Origin: an uncultured Erythrobacter sp.
Lineage (GTDB): Bacteria > Pseudomonadota > Alphaproteobacteria > Sphingomonadales > Sphingomonadaceae
Length of the DNA: 64,000 nucleotides
Direction: 5' to 3'
Assembly (NCBI GenBank): GCA_947500645.1
Contig: CANMSD010000002.1
Coordinates: 682,001-746,000, forward strand
Shown: positions 1-8,976 of the stretch, one piece after another
How positions within the stretch are numbered: the first letter of the stretch is position 1
How the letters are laid out: each line of letters starts with the position of its first letter
The notes under the pieces: model-generated
Databases searched by the model: none
Told to the model about the DNA's origin: nothing
Seen by the model: only the letters and a program-made list of their open reading frames with translations
Position numbers and translations under genes: made by a program

Positions 1-1173
1 GGAGCCGGTCGGCAGCGCCTTCTCATCGACATGCATGCGCGGGCTGTGGATCGCGCAGCAGCTGCTCCAGTCTTCGCCTTGTGGAGCTACGCCGAGGAAG
101 AACATTGCACCGGGCACTTTTTCGAGAACATAAGAGAAGTCTTCCGCACCCATGATTGGATCGGCCAGGTCGCGCCAGGCCTCTGATCCGCCAAGCTCTT
201 GCGCGACCTTGCGTCCAAGGGTGACAGCGCGTCGATCGCAGATCGTCACCGGAAAACCGGGCTCAATTTCGCAGGAGGCTTCGACTCCATAAGCGGTGGC
301 GGTGTTGGCAGCGACTTCGGCGATCAGGCGATGCGCCGCCGCGCGATTTTCAGGCGTCAGCGTGCGTATTGTCCCGGCGATCATCGCGTCATCAGGCACT
401 ACATTGTGCGCGGTCCCGGTATGGATTTGAGTCACTGTCACCACGACGGCGCTGGCTGCATTGAAACGGCGGGTCACCATCGCCTGAATTGCGCCGACAA
501 TAGCGGCTGCGGCGGGCACAGGGTCTTCGCAATCATGCGGCATGGAGGCGTGACCACCCTTGCCCTTCACCGTCATAGTAAATTGATCTGCCGCGGCCAT
601 GAGTGGTCCGGGGCGTCCGGCGAGAACGTCGAAAGGCGCGTTTGGCATAACATGAAGCGCGAATGCGGCGTCGGGCAGCGGGCGTTCCTCATTGCCGCCA
701 AGCAGGCCATCATTGAGCATGAAGCGTGCGCCGTGATATCCCTCTTCGCCAGGCTGGAACATGAAGTCGACCTCGCCGGCTAGCGTATCGCGCTGCGCAT
801 CGAGCAGCCGCGCCGCGCCAACCAGCATGGCGGTGTGCGTGTCATGCCCGCAGGCGTGCATCCGACCGGGAATGGTGGAGGCGAACTCGAGATCGGTCTT
901 CTCGTCCATCGGCAGCGCATCCATGTCCCCACGCAGCAGCACGCGCTTGCGCCCCTCAGCACCTGGTTTCGCACCCCTTAGCGTGGCTACCGCGCCGGTG
1001 CAGGACGTGCCCGTGCGCCATTCCAAGTCTACATCGGCCAATGCCTCGCGAACCTTGGCGAGTGTTTTGGGGGTTTCGAGGCCCAATTCAGGCTCAGCAT
1101 GGATCGCGCGGCGCAGGGATACGATGTCAGGTGCGAGTTCGCGGGCGGAATCGATCAGAGAGGATTTCAACAT
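1..1173 (-). CDS. M20 family amidohydrolase (hippurate hydrolase-like), C-terminus cut by window edge
   Basis: Reading the minus strand from the ATG at 1173, the frame stays open to base 1 (391 codons) and so runs off the window. The start reads MLKSSLIDSARELAPD and is followed by the M20D signature IHAEPELG (about residues 22-29). The metal-site segment MHACGHDTHTAML lies near residue 110, and FQPGEEGYHGARFML supplies the catalytic EE pair. The family hydrolyses N-acyl amino acids or related amides with two zinc ions; the substrate cannot be read here. No signal peptide is visible, so it is probably cytoplasmic. It is divergent from the lipid-kinase operon. The family is certain, the exact substrate is not. 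Confidence 0.9.
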   Translation of the reverse strand, partial: MLKSSLIDSARELAPDIVSLRRAIHAEPELGLETPKTLAKVREALADVDLEWRTGTSCTGAVATLRGAKPGAEGRKRVLLRGDMDALPMDEKTDLEFASTIPGRMHACGHDTHTAMLVGAARLLDAQRDTLAGEVDFMFQPGEEGYHGARFMLNDGLLGGNEERPLPDAAFALHVMPNAPFDVLAGRPGPLMAAADQFTMTVKGKGGHASMPHDCEDPVPAAAAIVGAIQAMVTRRFNAASAVVVTVTQIHTGTAHNVVPDDAMIAGTIRTLTPENRAAAHRLIAEVAANTATAYGVEASCEIEPGFPVTICDRRAVTLGRKVAQELGGSEAWRDLADPIMGAEDFSYVLEKVPGAMFFLGVAPQGEDWSSCCAIHSPRMHVDEKALPTGS

Positions 1174-1315
1174 GGCCACATCTTTAGCGGCACTTCGCGA
1201 GAACGGAACAGCCTGAAATGCATTCGGTGTGACGCAGCGCCGAACCAATGCGTCGGTCAGTCGCAATGGGAAGGCTTGCCCACGCGCGAAAAGACACGAT
1301 GTAACCGCCTACGTC

Positions 1316-1334
1316 TGTCGCGCGAAATGCGACA
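1316..1334. repeat. Inverted repeat TGTCGC-N7-GCGACA in divergent promoter region
   Basis: The 213-base gap between the amidohydrolase and the lipid kinase contains the perfect 6-base inverted repeat TGTCGC (1316-1321) and GCGACA (1329-1334), with a 7-base spacer. It lies about 50 bases before the kinase start, so it could be an operator or a chance hairpin. Nothing else is recognisable in the gap. Confidence 0.3.
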
Positions 1335-1386
1335 AAACAAAGAAATTTCTGGCAGTGTTAACGATATTGCCGCTAGGAGCCGCCCC

Positions 1387-2424
1387 ATGGCCACGCCGAT
1401 TTACGAATTTTCTCAAATGCCGCAGGAAAATGCGGCACGCGAAGCTGTTCGCCGAGCTCGCCGCAAGCGCGCTCCGGGCGAAGCGCCGACTGTTGGTGTG
1501 ATCTACAATCCGCGTAGTCATGGAAATAAGGGCAAGGATTTCGACTGCGGCATCTGTCCGCATGTGTTTATCGCGCAACCGGGTGACCGCTCGCAATTGC
1601 CTGCCGCGTTAACCAGTCTGGCCGAGCGCGGAATCGATTTGCTCGTTATCAATGGCGGGGATGGAACGGTTCGCGATGTGCTGAGCTGTGGCCAAGCGAT
1701 CTTTGGCGACGACTGGCCCCCGATCGCGGTCTTGCCCAAGGGCAAGACCAACGCACTGACCGTCGATCTTGAAGTGCCGCTCGATTGGACGCTTCAGCGC
1801 GCGATTGATGCACTCGATGATGGACGGACCATCCGACGGCGTCCGATCAAGGTGACTTCGCTTGAGGGACCGCGATCTAGCGTAATGGGTTTCATACTGG
1901 GCGGCGGTGCATTCACGCTCGCGACTCAATCCGGGCAGAGCGCGCACCGTCTGGGCGCATTCAACAGCATGGCGGTTGGTGTCACCGTCTCGTGGGGCAT
2001 CCTTCAGATGCTGCTTGGTTCACGCAGCAATGCGTGGCGCAGCGGTACGAAAATGGATATTCGCCTGGGTGCAAGCGGCGCGCCGATGGCGCATAGCGGA
2101 CTTGGCGATCCCGAACGGCGCCAATTGCTGTTTGCCTCCACGCTTGAGCGGCTTCCCGCTGGCCTCAAGCCTTTCGGCGCGCTCAAGAGCGGGTTAAAGG
2201 TGCTTGCTATCGACCAGATTTCTCGCCGAACCACCGCTATCATGCCCGCAGTTGTGACCGGCTGGACAACGCCAAAGAATTTGCGCGAGCGCGGTTATCA
2301 TACGCTAAGTGCATCGCGCTTTACCCTCGATATCGATGATCAGTTCATCATGGATGGAGAGGCCTTTCCGGCAGGCAAATACCGCATCGAGCAAGGTCCC
2401 GAGCTGGACTTCGTGACACCGTGA
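1387..2424 (+). CDS. Diacylglycerol kinase family lipid kinase
   Basis: A 345-residue soluble protein of the DAGK catalytic family (YegS/DgkB type), which phosphorylates diacylglycerol or a related lipid with ATP. The nucleotide-binding GGDGT motif is at residues 90-94, preceded by VGVIYNPRSHGN (36-47), the usual N-terminal motif. The C-terminal part ends FIMDGEAF, the typical beta-sandwich D-GE motif. I chose ATG 1387 because TAGGAG lies 8 bases upstream; the frame is open further upstream but overlaps the divergent amidohydrolase. The stop overlaps the next gene's GTG start by 4 bases (GTGA), so the two are translationally coupled. The pairing suggests phosphatidic acid is handed to the next enzyme. 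Confidence 0.88.
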   Translation: MATPIYEFSQMPQENAAREAVRRARRKRAPGEAPTVGVIYNPRSHGNKGKDFDCGICPHVFIAQPGDRSQLPAALTSLAERGIDLLVINGGDGTVRDVLSCGQAIFGDDWPPIAVLPKGKTNALTVDLEVPLDWTLQRAIDALDDGRTIRRRPIKVTSLEGPRSSVMGFILGGGAFTLATQSGQSAHRLGAFNSMAVGVTVSWGILQMLLGSRSNAWRSGTKMDIRLGASGAPMAHSGLGDPERRQLLFASTLERLPAGLKPFGALKSGLKVLAIDQISRRTTAIMPAVVTGWTTPKNLRERGYHTLSASRFTLDIDDQFIMDGEAFPAGKYRIEQGPELDFVTP

Positions 2425-3341
2425 ACGACGAGCCGCAGGCGCCGGCGGCGCTTGCGGAGCGCGTAGCGATACAGCTGGCAGCGCCAGTGGCGGCTGAAGT
2501 GCGAGCATTTGCCGCTGCGTTGGGCGAAGCAGCGGGCGCGCGTGCCGTACTGTTTTACGGATCAAATCTGCGCACTGGATCGCTCGAGGGCGTGCTCGAC
2601 TTTTATGTGCTGACGCCGGGCGAGCAGCTTGAGCGGATCTGGCCAAGGGTTAGCTATCATGAGCGCCAGGCTGGTGAGATCACCTTGCGCGCCAAGGTCG
2701 CGACGATGTCTCTGCAGGGCTTCGCCAAAGCCGCTGCGGGCGAGTTGACTGACACCACGATCTGGGCGCGGTTTGTGCAGCCGAGCGCCTTGGCGTGGGC
2801 CAGCGATGATACGGCGGAGAGTGATGTAACAGCGGCGATTGCCGGTGCGGCAATGACGGCGGCTCAGCTTGCCGCCGCGCTCGGCCCCGAAACCGGCACA
2901 GCCGAGGAGTACTGGCGCGCGCTGTTTAAGGCGACTTATCAGGCGGAGTTTCGTGTTGAGAAGGAGGGCCGCGAGAATGACATTCTCAGCGTCAATGCCG
3001 AGCACTTCGCCGGTCTTCTGCCGCTCGCGCTGGAGGCGAAGAGCATCGTGGTCGAACGCTCGGGCGACAAGTTGACGCCGAAGCTCACCGAGCCCGAGCG
3101 TGTGCGAATCCTCGATTGGTGGAAGAAGCGTCGCAGGCGTGGCAAACCGCTCAATTTCGTGCGGCTGCTAAAGGCGAGCACCACCTTCGAAGGTGCCACA
3201 CGCTACGCCGCCTGGAAAATTGAGCGTCACACCGGGATGCCGGTCGAGGTCACGCCCTTTCGCGAGCGTCACCCGATCCTGGCTGCGCCCGGCGTGCTGT
3301 TTGCGTTGTGGAGACACCGCCGCAAGCGCGAAACGCGCTGA
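2421..3341 (+). CDS. Tam41/Mmp37-like putative phosphatidate cytidylyltransferase (CDP-DAG synthase)
   Basis: A 306-residue protein with GTG start, coupled to the lipid kinase. I read a nucleotidyltransferase core: LFYGSNLRTGSLEGVLDFYV (residues 44-63) matches the Tam41 layout of YGS followed by a DF pair of metal-binding position. Further on, IWARFVQPSALAW (114-126) parallels the Tam41 stretch LY-x-AGR-x-QKP, and ATYQAEFRVEKEGREND (171-187) parallels its SYxGDFRM...E-NKV segment. Tam41 makes CDP-diacylglycerol from phosphatidic acid and CTP in mitochondria and is unrelated to bacterial CdsA. No signal peptide or membrane helix is seen; the basic C-terminus WRHRRKRETR could bind membrane lipids. 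Family assignment rests on remembered motifs and needs a profile search. Confidence 0.6.
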   Translation: MNDEPQAPAALAERVAIQLAAPVAAEVRAFAAALGEAAGARAVLFYGSNLRTGSLEGVLDFYVLTPGEQLERIWPRVSYHERQAGEITLRAKVATMSLQGFAKAAAGELTDTTIWARFVQPSALAWASDDTAESDVTAAIAGAAMTAAQLAAALGPETGTAEEYWRALFKATYQAEFRVEKEGRENDILSVNAEHFAGLLPLALEAKSIVVERSGDKLTPKLTEPERVRILDWWKKRRRRGKPLNFVRLLKASTTFEGATRYAAWKIERHTGMPVEVTPFRERHPILAAPGVLFALWRHRRKRETR

Positions 3342-3344
3342 CGA

Positions 3345-3851
3345 TCAGCCGAAATACTTCATCTGGATGGAAATCGAGCTGACCCCTGACCCTGTGTCGA
3401 AGCGGGTCTTGCTCACGCTTGGCTTGCCAAGATTGAAGATATTTATCGAGGGGTTGCGCGACATCGCGCCGCCATCCTGACGAATATCGGTCTTACCATT
3501 GCCGTTCGCGTCATGGCGCGCCGCAATCGCATAGGTGCCGCTCGCCGGTACAGGCATGCAGAACGTCATCGTGCCCTTGCGCGCAGGAACCTCAATCCGG
3601 TTCAGCCAGCGGCCCGACTCCAGCCAGTCCGCCTTGGTGCCGCGATAAACCTGGACGCGAACCTTACCGCTCGCGCTCTTGATGCCGGAAACGGTTACGC
3701 GCACTGCCGGGCCTTTGCCGGGCGCGCACTTGCGCATGTCATTAGAGATCTTCTGGCGATATTCGCCTTGCGCCGCCGCTGGCGCAGACAGCATCGCACC
3801 GCCTGCTGCGGCGAGCCCAAGCGCGCTCAATCCTGCGAAAAATTTCCTCAT
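3345..3851 (-). CDS. DUF2141 domain exported protein
   Basis: A 168-residue protein beginning MRKFFAGLSALGLAAAGG, with a Sec signal peptide ending near APAAAQ. The mature part has the DUF2141 pattern: VRVTVSGIKSASGKVRVQVY, then FCMPVPASGTYAIAARHDAN, where HDxNGNGKxD resembles the usual DUF2141 motif, and a closing beta-rich tail. Function is unknown; an envelope or periplasmic beta-sandwich role is likely. The start at 3851 was chosen over an in-frame start 14 codons upstream because GAAGGGTG lies just before it. It ends 3 bases after the Tam41-like gene's stop, convergent. Confidence 0.85.
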   Translation of the reverse strand: MRKFFAGLSALGLAAAGGAMLSAPAAAQGEYRQKISNDMRKCAPGKGPAVRVTVSGIKSASGKVRVQVYRGTKADWLESGRWLNRIEVPARKGTMTFCMPVPASGTYAIAARHDANGNGKTDIRQDGGAMSRNPSINIFNLGKPSVSKTRFDTGSGVSSISIQMKYFG

Positions 3852-4140
3852 GACACCCTTCAATTCTGTCCGATTTGATCCGCGCGCTGTCAAGCATGCG
3901 AAGCGCGCTCCCAGCCGAATGGCCGGTCAATATGCAGTCTGTATGGAAAAACGGCGCTGAATTCTGGCTGAATTTGCATGAATTGATGCGTTCAGGCTCT
4001 GCGCAGCACCAGTTTGGCCTGACGGTGGTGGAAAAGGCGTAAGTGGCGGTTGTTAGGCGATTCGCGGACTCTTACTTCCTCGTGAACCTGTCTCAGCCCG
4101 CACGCGGCCGGGTGATGAGGCGCAAGGCAATGGACCTGTG

Positions 4141-4803
4141 ATGGCAGCACCGCTGATCTCTCCTTCGATCCTTTCGGCTGACTTCTCTCAGCTTGGCGCA
4201 GAAGTGCGCGCGGTCGATGCTGCTGGGGCGGACTGGATCCATATCGATGTGATGGACGGTCACTACGTACCGAACATCACCATCGGTCCGGACGTGGTGA
4301 AGGCATTGCGCCCACACACGGAAAAGACGTTTGACGTCCATCTGATGATTTCGCCGGTCGATGCCTATCTGGAGGCTTTCGCCCATGCCGGTGCGGACAT
4401 CATCACGGTCCATCCTGAGGCCGGGCCGCATTGCCACCGCACGCTGCAGGCAATCAAATCACTTGGCAAGAAAGCGGGCGTGGTGCTCAATCCCGGTACG
4501 CCGGTCGATGTGCTCGACAATTTGATTGACCTTGCCGATCTTGTTTTGGTGATGAGCGTCAATCCCGGCTTCGGCGGGCAAAGCTTCATTCACTCACAGC
4601 TGACCAAGGTTGAGCGCATCCGGGCGATGATCGAGGCGACTGGCCGCGACATTCACCTGGAGGTCGATGGAGGCGTTAATCCACAGACTGCTCGCCTTTG
4701 CGTCGATGCAGGGGCCGATGTGCTCGTTGCAGGCTCTGCAACGTTCAAAGGTGGACCCGACCAATATGCAGCCAACATCGCTGCGCTGAAAGGCGAGGGG
4801 TGA
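4141..4803 (+). CDS. rpe: Ribulose-phosphate 3-epimerase
   Basis: A 220-residue TIM-barrel enzyme interconverting ribulose 5-phosphate and xylulose 5-phosphate in the pentose phosphate pathway. Signatures are [14 protein letters not shown] (residues 6-19), [14 protein letters not shown] (32-45, metal ligands H and D), FDVHLMI near 64, [10 protein letters not shown] (140-150) and LEVDGGVN (catalytic D). Length is normal. An in-frame GTG lies one codon upstream of the chosen ATG. It is followed after 4 bases by the heparinase-like gene. The 289 bases before it hold no gene I can support. Confidence 0.97.
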   Translation: MAAPLISPSILSADFSQLGAEVRAVDAAGADWIHIDVMDGHYVPNITIGPDVVKALRPHTEKTFDVHLMISPVDAYLEAFAHAGADIITVHPEAGPHCHRTLQAIKSLGKKAGVVLNPGTPVDVLDNLIDLADLVLVMSVNPGFGGQSFIHSQLTKVERIRAMIEATGRDIHLEVDGGVNPQTARLCVDAGADVLVAGSATFKGGPDQYAANIAALKGEG

Positions 4804-4807
4804 CGTG

Positions 4808-6739
4808 ATGGATTCGCTGTTTCGCGAGACAGAGGAGGCCCGGATCGACCGCGATGTCGGCTCGCCTGCCGATGCCAGCGAAACCGAGTCAGCTGAGCGA
4901 GGTGACCAACAAGCGATCCCCCTAACGCATAGTGATGTGCAGCCGGTCGCGAAATCGGGCGATGTTCCTAAGTATGGCGAAACGCCCGCGCCTCTGGCGG
5001 CAGATCGAGCGCTTGCCCTCACCGATGTCATTGCCCCGCGCGCCAAGCCTGGCGAAGCGATGCTGCGCTTTGCCTATCGCTTGGGCGTGCCCGGACATGC
5101 TTTATCCGCGCCGTTCCGTCGTCCTCGAAAGACCCGGGTGCTGGCCACGGTTGAGAGTCCGCTCAAGGGCGATCGCTCCGCCGGGATTGCATTGAGGGCG
5201 GGGCACTTCCTCATCAACGGCGCGAAACTGCCGATTGCGCGGGTGGAGTTTGATTCTTCCGCCCGACTTGGCCCGGTGTTCGATCGTATGGTGCATGGCT
5301 TTGGCTGGCTGCGTGATCTGGCCTGCAGCGCTCCGCGTGAGGATTGCGTGCCCGTGGCGGAGCGGATCACACGCGCTTGGCTGAATGCCTGTCCCTCGAG
5401 CGGCAAAGGGCGTGCGTGGGAGGTCGAGTTTGCCGGCCAGCGCCTGCTCGCCTGGTTGGTCAATGCGCCGCTGGTGCTGGCTGGCGGTGACCCTAAGCTC
5501 AAGTCGCGCCTGCTAATTGAGATCGAAGATACAGCCCGCTGGCTTGACCGCAATGTCGCTAGCGGCGGCGCGGGCGATCTGGGGCAAGTTGCCGGATGGT
5601 GCGCTATTACAGCTGCAGGTTTGCTGCTGCCTGATGGCAAACCGCGTCGTCTCTATGGCGAGGCCGGGCTAATACGTGCGCTCGGCGACCTCGTCGCTGA
5701 GGACGGCGGAGTGCTGTCGCGTTGTCCCGATGCGCAAATGCTCAGCCTCGCGCTGCTGACCGACCTCATAGCATGCTACGAGGCGGTTGAAATTGAAGCG
5801 CCGCAAGCGCTCAGCGTGATGCGTGAGTTGTTGGTGCCCCCGCTACTCAGCCTGCGCCATGGCGATGGCGCGCTGGGCAATTGGCAAGGCAATGGCGCGA
5901 TTTCGGCGGATCGATTGTCGGGGTTGCTGGAGGCGACAGGCGTTCGCGCTCGCCCGCTCGAAGATGTGCAGAACTGGGGTTATCAGCGGATGAGCGGCGG
6001 CAAGACGCTGGTGCAATTCGACGCCGCCCCACCACCTCGTGCTCGCCATGCTCGTTGCGGGTGCGCGTCGACGTTGGCCTTTGAGATGTCCGACGGCCCG
6101 CAACGTCTGATCGTTAATTGCGGCGGGTCTGCGCTCGCTGGCGGTCAGATCCCCGCGCGTATTCGCCAGGGTCTTCGTGCCACCGCGGCGCATTCCACGC
6201 TGGTTCTGAACAATGCCAATTCCACCGCGGTTAAGCTGCATGGCAAGCTGGGCAAGGGCGCTGAGCTGGTCGAGGTAGAGCGGCGTCTGATTGGCGAAGG
6301 CAATTCCAGCGGCGGTGCGACCCTGATCGAGGCAAGCCATGATGGTTATGCCGCACGCTTTGGACTCAAACATCGCCGCACGCTCGCTTTGCGGAAGGAC
6401 GGCAGCGAGCTTTCCGGGCAAGACGTGCTCCTGCCGGCCTCACGCAAGGGCAAGCGCGGCAAGATCGAGTTTGCCATTCGCTTCCATCTCGGGCGCGGGG
6501 TGGAGGTGCACTTGTCGGATGACAAACGCGGGGCCAGCCTTTTGCTGCCCGACGGAGGCCTGTGGCAATTCCGGATGCGCGGCGAGACGGCGGGAGGCCA
6601 CGAAGCAAGGCTGAGCTGCGAAGACAGTCTATGGGTCGATGGCGCGGGATGCCCGCACGCGACCGAGCAATTGGTGATCGAAGGTATGACATCGCGCGGC
6701 GGAGGAGAATTCTCCTGGCTGCTCAAGAAAATGGGGTAA
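4808..6739 (+). CDS. Heparinase II/III family protein
   Basis: A 643-residue protein with an N-terminal alpha-helical toroid-like half and a beta-sandwich C-terminal half of the heparinase II/III type (from about residue 390, including [21 protein letters not shown] and LSGQDVLL). Family members are polysaccharide lyases, but this chromosomal form, placed between rpe and purH in many alphaproteobacteria, has no proven substrate. The first 60 residues are acidic and low in predicted structure, and no signal peptide is apparent, so it may be cytoplasmic. ATG 4808 was chosen; a GTG sits directly before it. Very short gaps on both sides suggest an operon with rpe and purH. Confidence 0.85.
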   Translation: MDSLFRETEEARIDRDVGSPADASETESAERGDQQAIPLTHSDVQPVAKSGDVPKYGETPAPLAADRALALTDVIAPRAKPGEAMLRFAYRLGVPGHALSAPFRRPRKTRVLATVESPLKGDRSAGIALRAGHFLINGAKLPIARVEFDSSARLGPVFDRMVHGFGWLRDLACSAPREDCVPVAERITRAWLNACPSSGKGRAWEVEFAGQRLLAWLVNAPLVLAGGDPKLKSRLLIEIEDTARWLDRNVASGGAGDLGQVAGWCAITAAGLLLPDGKPRRLYGEAGLIRALGDLVAEDGGVLSRCPDAQMLSLALLTDLIACYEAVEIEAPQALSVMRELLVPPLLSLRHGDGALGNWQGNGAISADRLSGLLEATGVRARPLEDVQNWGYQRMSGGKTLVQFDAAPPPRARHARCGCASTLAFEMSDGPQRLIVNCGGSALAGGQIPARIRQGLRATAAHSTLVLNNANSTAVKLHGKLGKGAELVEVERRLIGEGNSSGGATLIEASHDGYAARFGLKHRRTLALRKDGSELSGQDVLLPASRKGKRGKIEFAIRFHLGRGVEVHLSDDKRGASLLLPDGGLWQFRMRGETAGGHEARLSCEDSLWVDGAGCPHATEQLVIEGMTSRGGGEFSWLLKKMG

Positions 6740-6758
6740 GGCCCAAGGGTCGAAATCT

Positions 6759-8381
6759 ATGGCTGACATGAAGATCAAGCGGGCACTGCTTTCGGTGTCC
6801 GACAAAAGCGGTTTGGCGGAACTCGGGACGGCGCTGGCCTCGCGCGGTGTGGAGCTTGTCAGTACCGGAGGTACGGCCCGGACCTTGCGTGATTCAGGCC
6901 TTGAAGTGCGTGACGTTTCCGACCTCACCGGCTTTCCAGAGATGATGGATGGCCGGGTCAAGACGCTTCATCCGAAGGTTCACGGCGGGCTGCTCGCGCT
7001 GCGCAACAATGAAGAGCATGTCGCCGCGATGGAGAGCCATGAGATCGGTGCAATCGATCTCGTCGTGGTCAATCTATACCCATTTGAGGCGACTGTGGCG
7101 AAAGGCGCTGAACGCGCCGAAATCATTGAGAACATCGACATTGGCGGACCTTCGATGGTGCGCTCTGCGGCGAAGAACCACGGCTTTGTGACCATCCTGA
7201 CCGATGCGGCTGATTATGACGAGCTGCTGGAGGAGTTGGACGCCAACGATGGGGCGACCAGCGAGGCCTTTCGCATCCGTATGGCGGGCAAGGCCTATGC
7301 CCGCACGGCGGCCTATGATGCAGCGATCGCCAATTGGTTTGCCTTTGGCGATGCCTTCACCCGTCCGCTGGGCGCAGAGGCGCTGAAAGCTACGCCGTTT
7401 GTCGAAACCATGCCGCTCGCGTTCAAGCGCTCTGACACTTTGCGCTACGGAGAAAATCCGCATCAGTCCGCAGCGGTTTATGTCCCGCAAGCAGTTAGTG
7501 CAGCTGGCGTACCGCAGGCCGCGCAATTGCAGGGCAAGGCGCTCAGCTACAACAATCTGAACGATGCCGATGCTGCGCTGGAACTCGCGGCGGAGTTTGG
7601 CGGCGGCGACCCGGCGGTAGTGATCGTCAAGCATGCCAACCCCTGCGGCGTGGCGCAGGGTGGCAGCCTGGTCGAGGCTTGGGATGCGGCACTCAAGTGC
7701 GACAGCGTTTCGGCGTTTGGCGGAATCGTTGCGGTCAATACAGAGCTCGACGGCGCAACCGCAGAGCAGATCGCCAACATTTTCACCGAAGTGATCATCG
7801 CTCCCAAGGTGAGCGCCGAGGCGCGTGAAATCTTCGCCAAGAAGAAGAATTTGCGCGTGCTCGAATGCGGCACTCTGCCTGATCCGCGCCGCGGCGGCTT
7901 TATGATGAAGACGATTGCAGGCGGGATGTTGCTGCAGATGCGCGACAACGGTGCGGTGCCTCAGGGCGATCTCAAGGTCGTCACGAAGCGTGCGCCGACC
8001 GAGCAGGAACTCAAGGATTGCATGTTTGCATGGACAGTCGCGCGGCACGTGAAGTCGAACGCGATTGTCTATGCCAAGGACGGCGCGACCGCCGGTATCG
8101 GCGCGGGTCAGATGAACAGACGCGATTCAGCCCGGATTGCAGCGATCAAGGCAGTGGAAGCGGCGGAGACCTATGAATGGTCTGAGCCGCGCACGGTAGG
8201 TAGCGCGGTCGCTTCCGACGCTTTCTTCCCGTTTGCGGATGGTCTGATCTCAGCGGCTGAAGCTGGTGCAACCGCCGTTATTCAACCGGGCGGCTCGATC
8301 CGCGATGAGAAAGTGATCGCGGCGGCCGACGAGGCGGGTCTCGCCATGGTGTTCACCGGGATGCGGCATTTCCGGCATTGA
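6759..8381 (+). CDS. purH: Bifunctional AICAR formyltransferase/IMP cyclohydrolase
   Basis: A 540-residue purine enzyme catalysing the last two steps to IMP. The MGS-like IMP cyclohydrolase domain covers about residues 1-150 ([36 protein letters not shown]). The AICAR transformylase domain follows, with [11 protein letters not shown] (about 230), [13 protein letters not shown] (catalytic K-H) and [16 protein letters not shown] near 445. Length and motif order are canonical. It is probably co-transcribed with rpe and the heparinase-like gene. A GC hairpin lies just after the stop. Confidence 0.98.
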   Translation: MADMKIKRALLSVSDKSGLAELGTALASRGVELVSTGGTARTLRDSGLEVRDVSDLTGFPEMMDGRVKTLHPKVHGGLLALRNNEEHVAAMESHEIGAIDLVVVNLYPFEATVAKGAERAEIIENIDIGGPSMVRSAAKNHGFVTILTDAADYDELLEELDANDGATSEAFRIRMAGKAYARTAAYDAAIANWFAFGDAFTRPLGAEALKATPFVETMPLAFKRSDTLRYGENPHQSAAVYVPQAVSAAGVPQAAQLQGKALSYNNLNDADAALELAAEFGGGDPAVVIVKHANPCGVAQGGSLVEAWDAALKCDSVSAFGGIVAVNTELDGATAEQIANIFTEVIIAPKVSAEAREIFAKKKNLRVLECGTLPDPRRGGFMMKTIAGGMLLQMRDNGAVPQGDLKVVTKRAPTEQELKDCMFAWTVARHVKSNAIVYAKDGATAGIGAGQMNRRDSARIAAIKAVEAAETYEWSEPRTVGSAVASDAFFPFADGLISAAEAGATAVIQPGGSIRDEKVIAAADEAGLAMVFTGMRHFRH

Positions 8382-8391
8382 TATTGTTCCA

Positions 8392-8409
8392 CTCGCCCAT
8401 TCGGGCGAG
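8392..8409 (+). terminator. GC hairpin after purH (no T-run)
   Basis: CTCGCCC-ATTC-GGGCGAG forms a perfect 7-bp stem 10 bases after the purH stop. It is not followed by a T-run, so it may be an RNA-stabilising or U-less terminator hairpin rather than a classic intrinsic terminator. Confidence 0.4.
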
Positions 8410-8470
8410 CATCCTCGGCGAAACTCTTCCGCTTCGGTACGGATCACCTGCGGGTGCCCGGTCGGGCTTG

Positions 8471-8582
8471 CGGTCGCTTCAGCGACCGAGCTTCGCGACC
8501 AAGCCAATTGACCAGCGCTGGCCCGATGCCGGAGGCATCGCAAGGGCCATTGCCCGCCCGCAGCGATGCGATCTTTGATCGC
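8471..8582. repeat. Hairpin-rich intergenic block (three perfect inverted repeats)
   Basis: The 409-base gap from 8382 to 8790 has no gene I can support but is highly structured. Perfect stems are CGGTCGCT-TC-AGCGACCG (8471-8488), CGATGCC-GGA-GGCATCG (8524-8540) and GCGATC-TTT-GATCGC (8568-8582). The minus strand is open for 148 codons (8250-8696), running 130 bases antisense into purH. The encoded product has no recognisable fold. The arrangement suggests a REP-like or other dispersed element; the window alone cannot show whether it is repeated in the genome. Confidence 0.45.
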
Positions 8583-8790
8583 GTTAGCGAGGATAGCCAA
8601 GTGAGCGGATGCGAACGCCGGCGCATGAGGCCAAACAAGAAACTCCCGCTTGAAGCCAAAAAAGCACTTCATTCGTAACTTTTCTGCCCGTTCCAACGAA
8701 ACACAGTCTGAAGCCGCCGTTCACCACTTTGAAAGCGCTCGTCGTTAAAGAGGCTGGTGAAAACAAACTAACCATCACGAGTATCGCCCC

Positions 8791-8976
8791 ATGGGACTGT
8801 TCAAATCCGACCTCTATCGCAATTTCGCCATCGGTTTTGCTGTTGGCGCGGTGTTTGTCGGCTTGAGTGCGACCGGTGGCTGGGATGGCGAGATTGCCAG
8901 CCCGGCGCAGGCAGCCGAGATGGATATTTTTGAAGCGGTGGAGCCTTCGAACGAGTTCATCATCGAAAGCGACTAA
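8791..8976 (+). CDS. Small single-pass membrane protein upstream of msrA
   Basis: A 61-residue protein, MGLFKSDLYRNFAIGFAVGA at its start, with one hydrophobic helix at about residues 12-28 and then an acidic tail rich in D and E. A possible signal cleavage site (SPAQAAE) lies near residue 40. It overlaps the msrA start by one base (TAATGA), so it should be co-translated with msrA. No family is recognised. The overlap suggests it works with, or anchors near, the exported MsrA, but this is inference. Confidence 0.7.
   Translation: MGLFKSDLYRNFAIGFAVGAVFVGLSATGGWDGEIASPAQAAEMDIFEAVEPSNEFIIESD

Noticed and set aside
3932..4042. 37-codon frame (MQSVWKNGAEFW...) before rpe
   Set aside because: No clear ribosome site, no known family, and codon bias is not convincing.
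7074..8048. 324-codon minus-strand open frame opposite purH
   Set aside because: Antisense shadow of a canonical purH.
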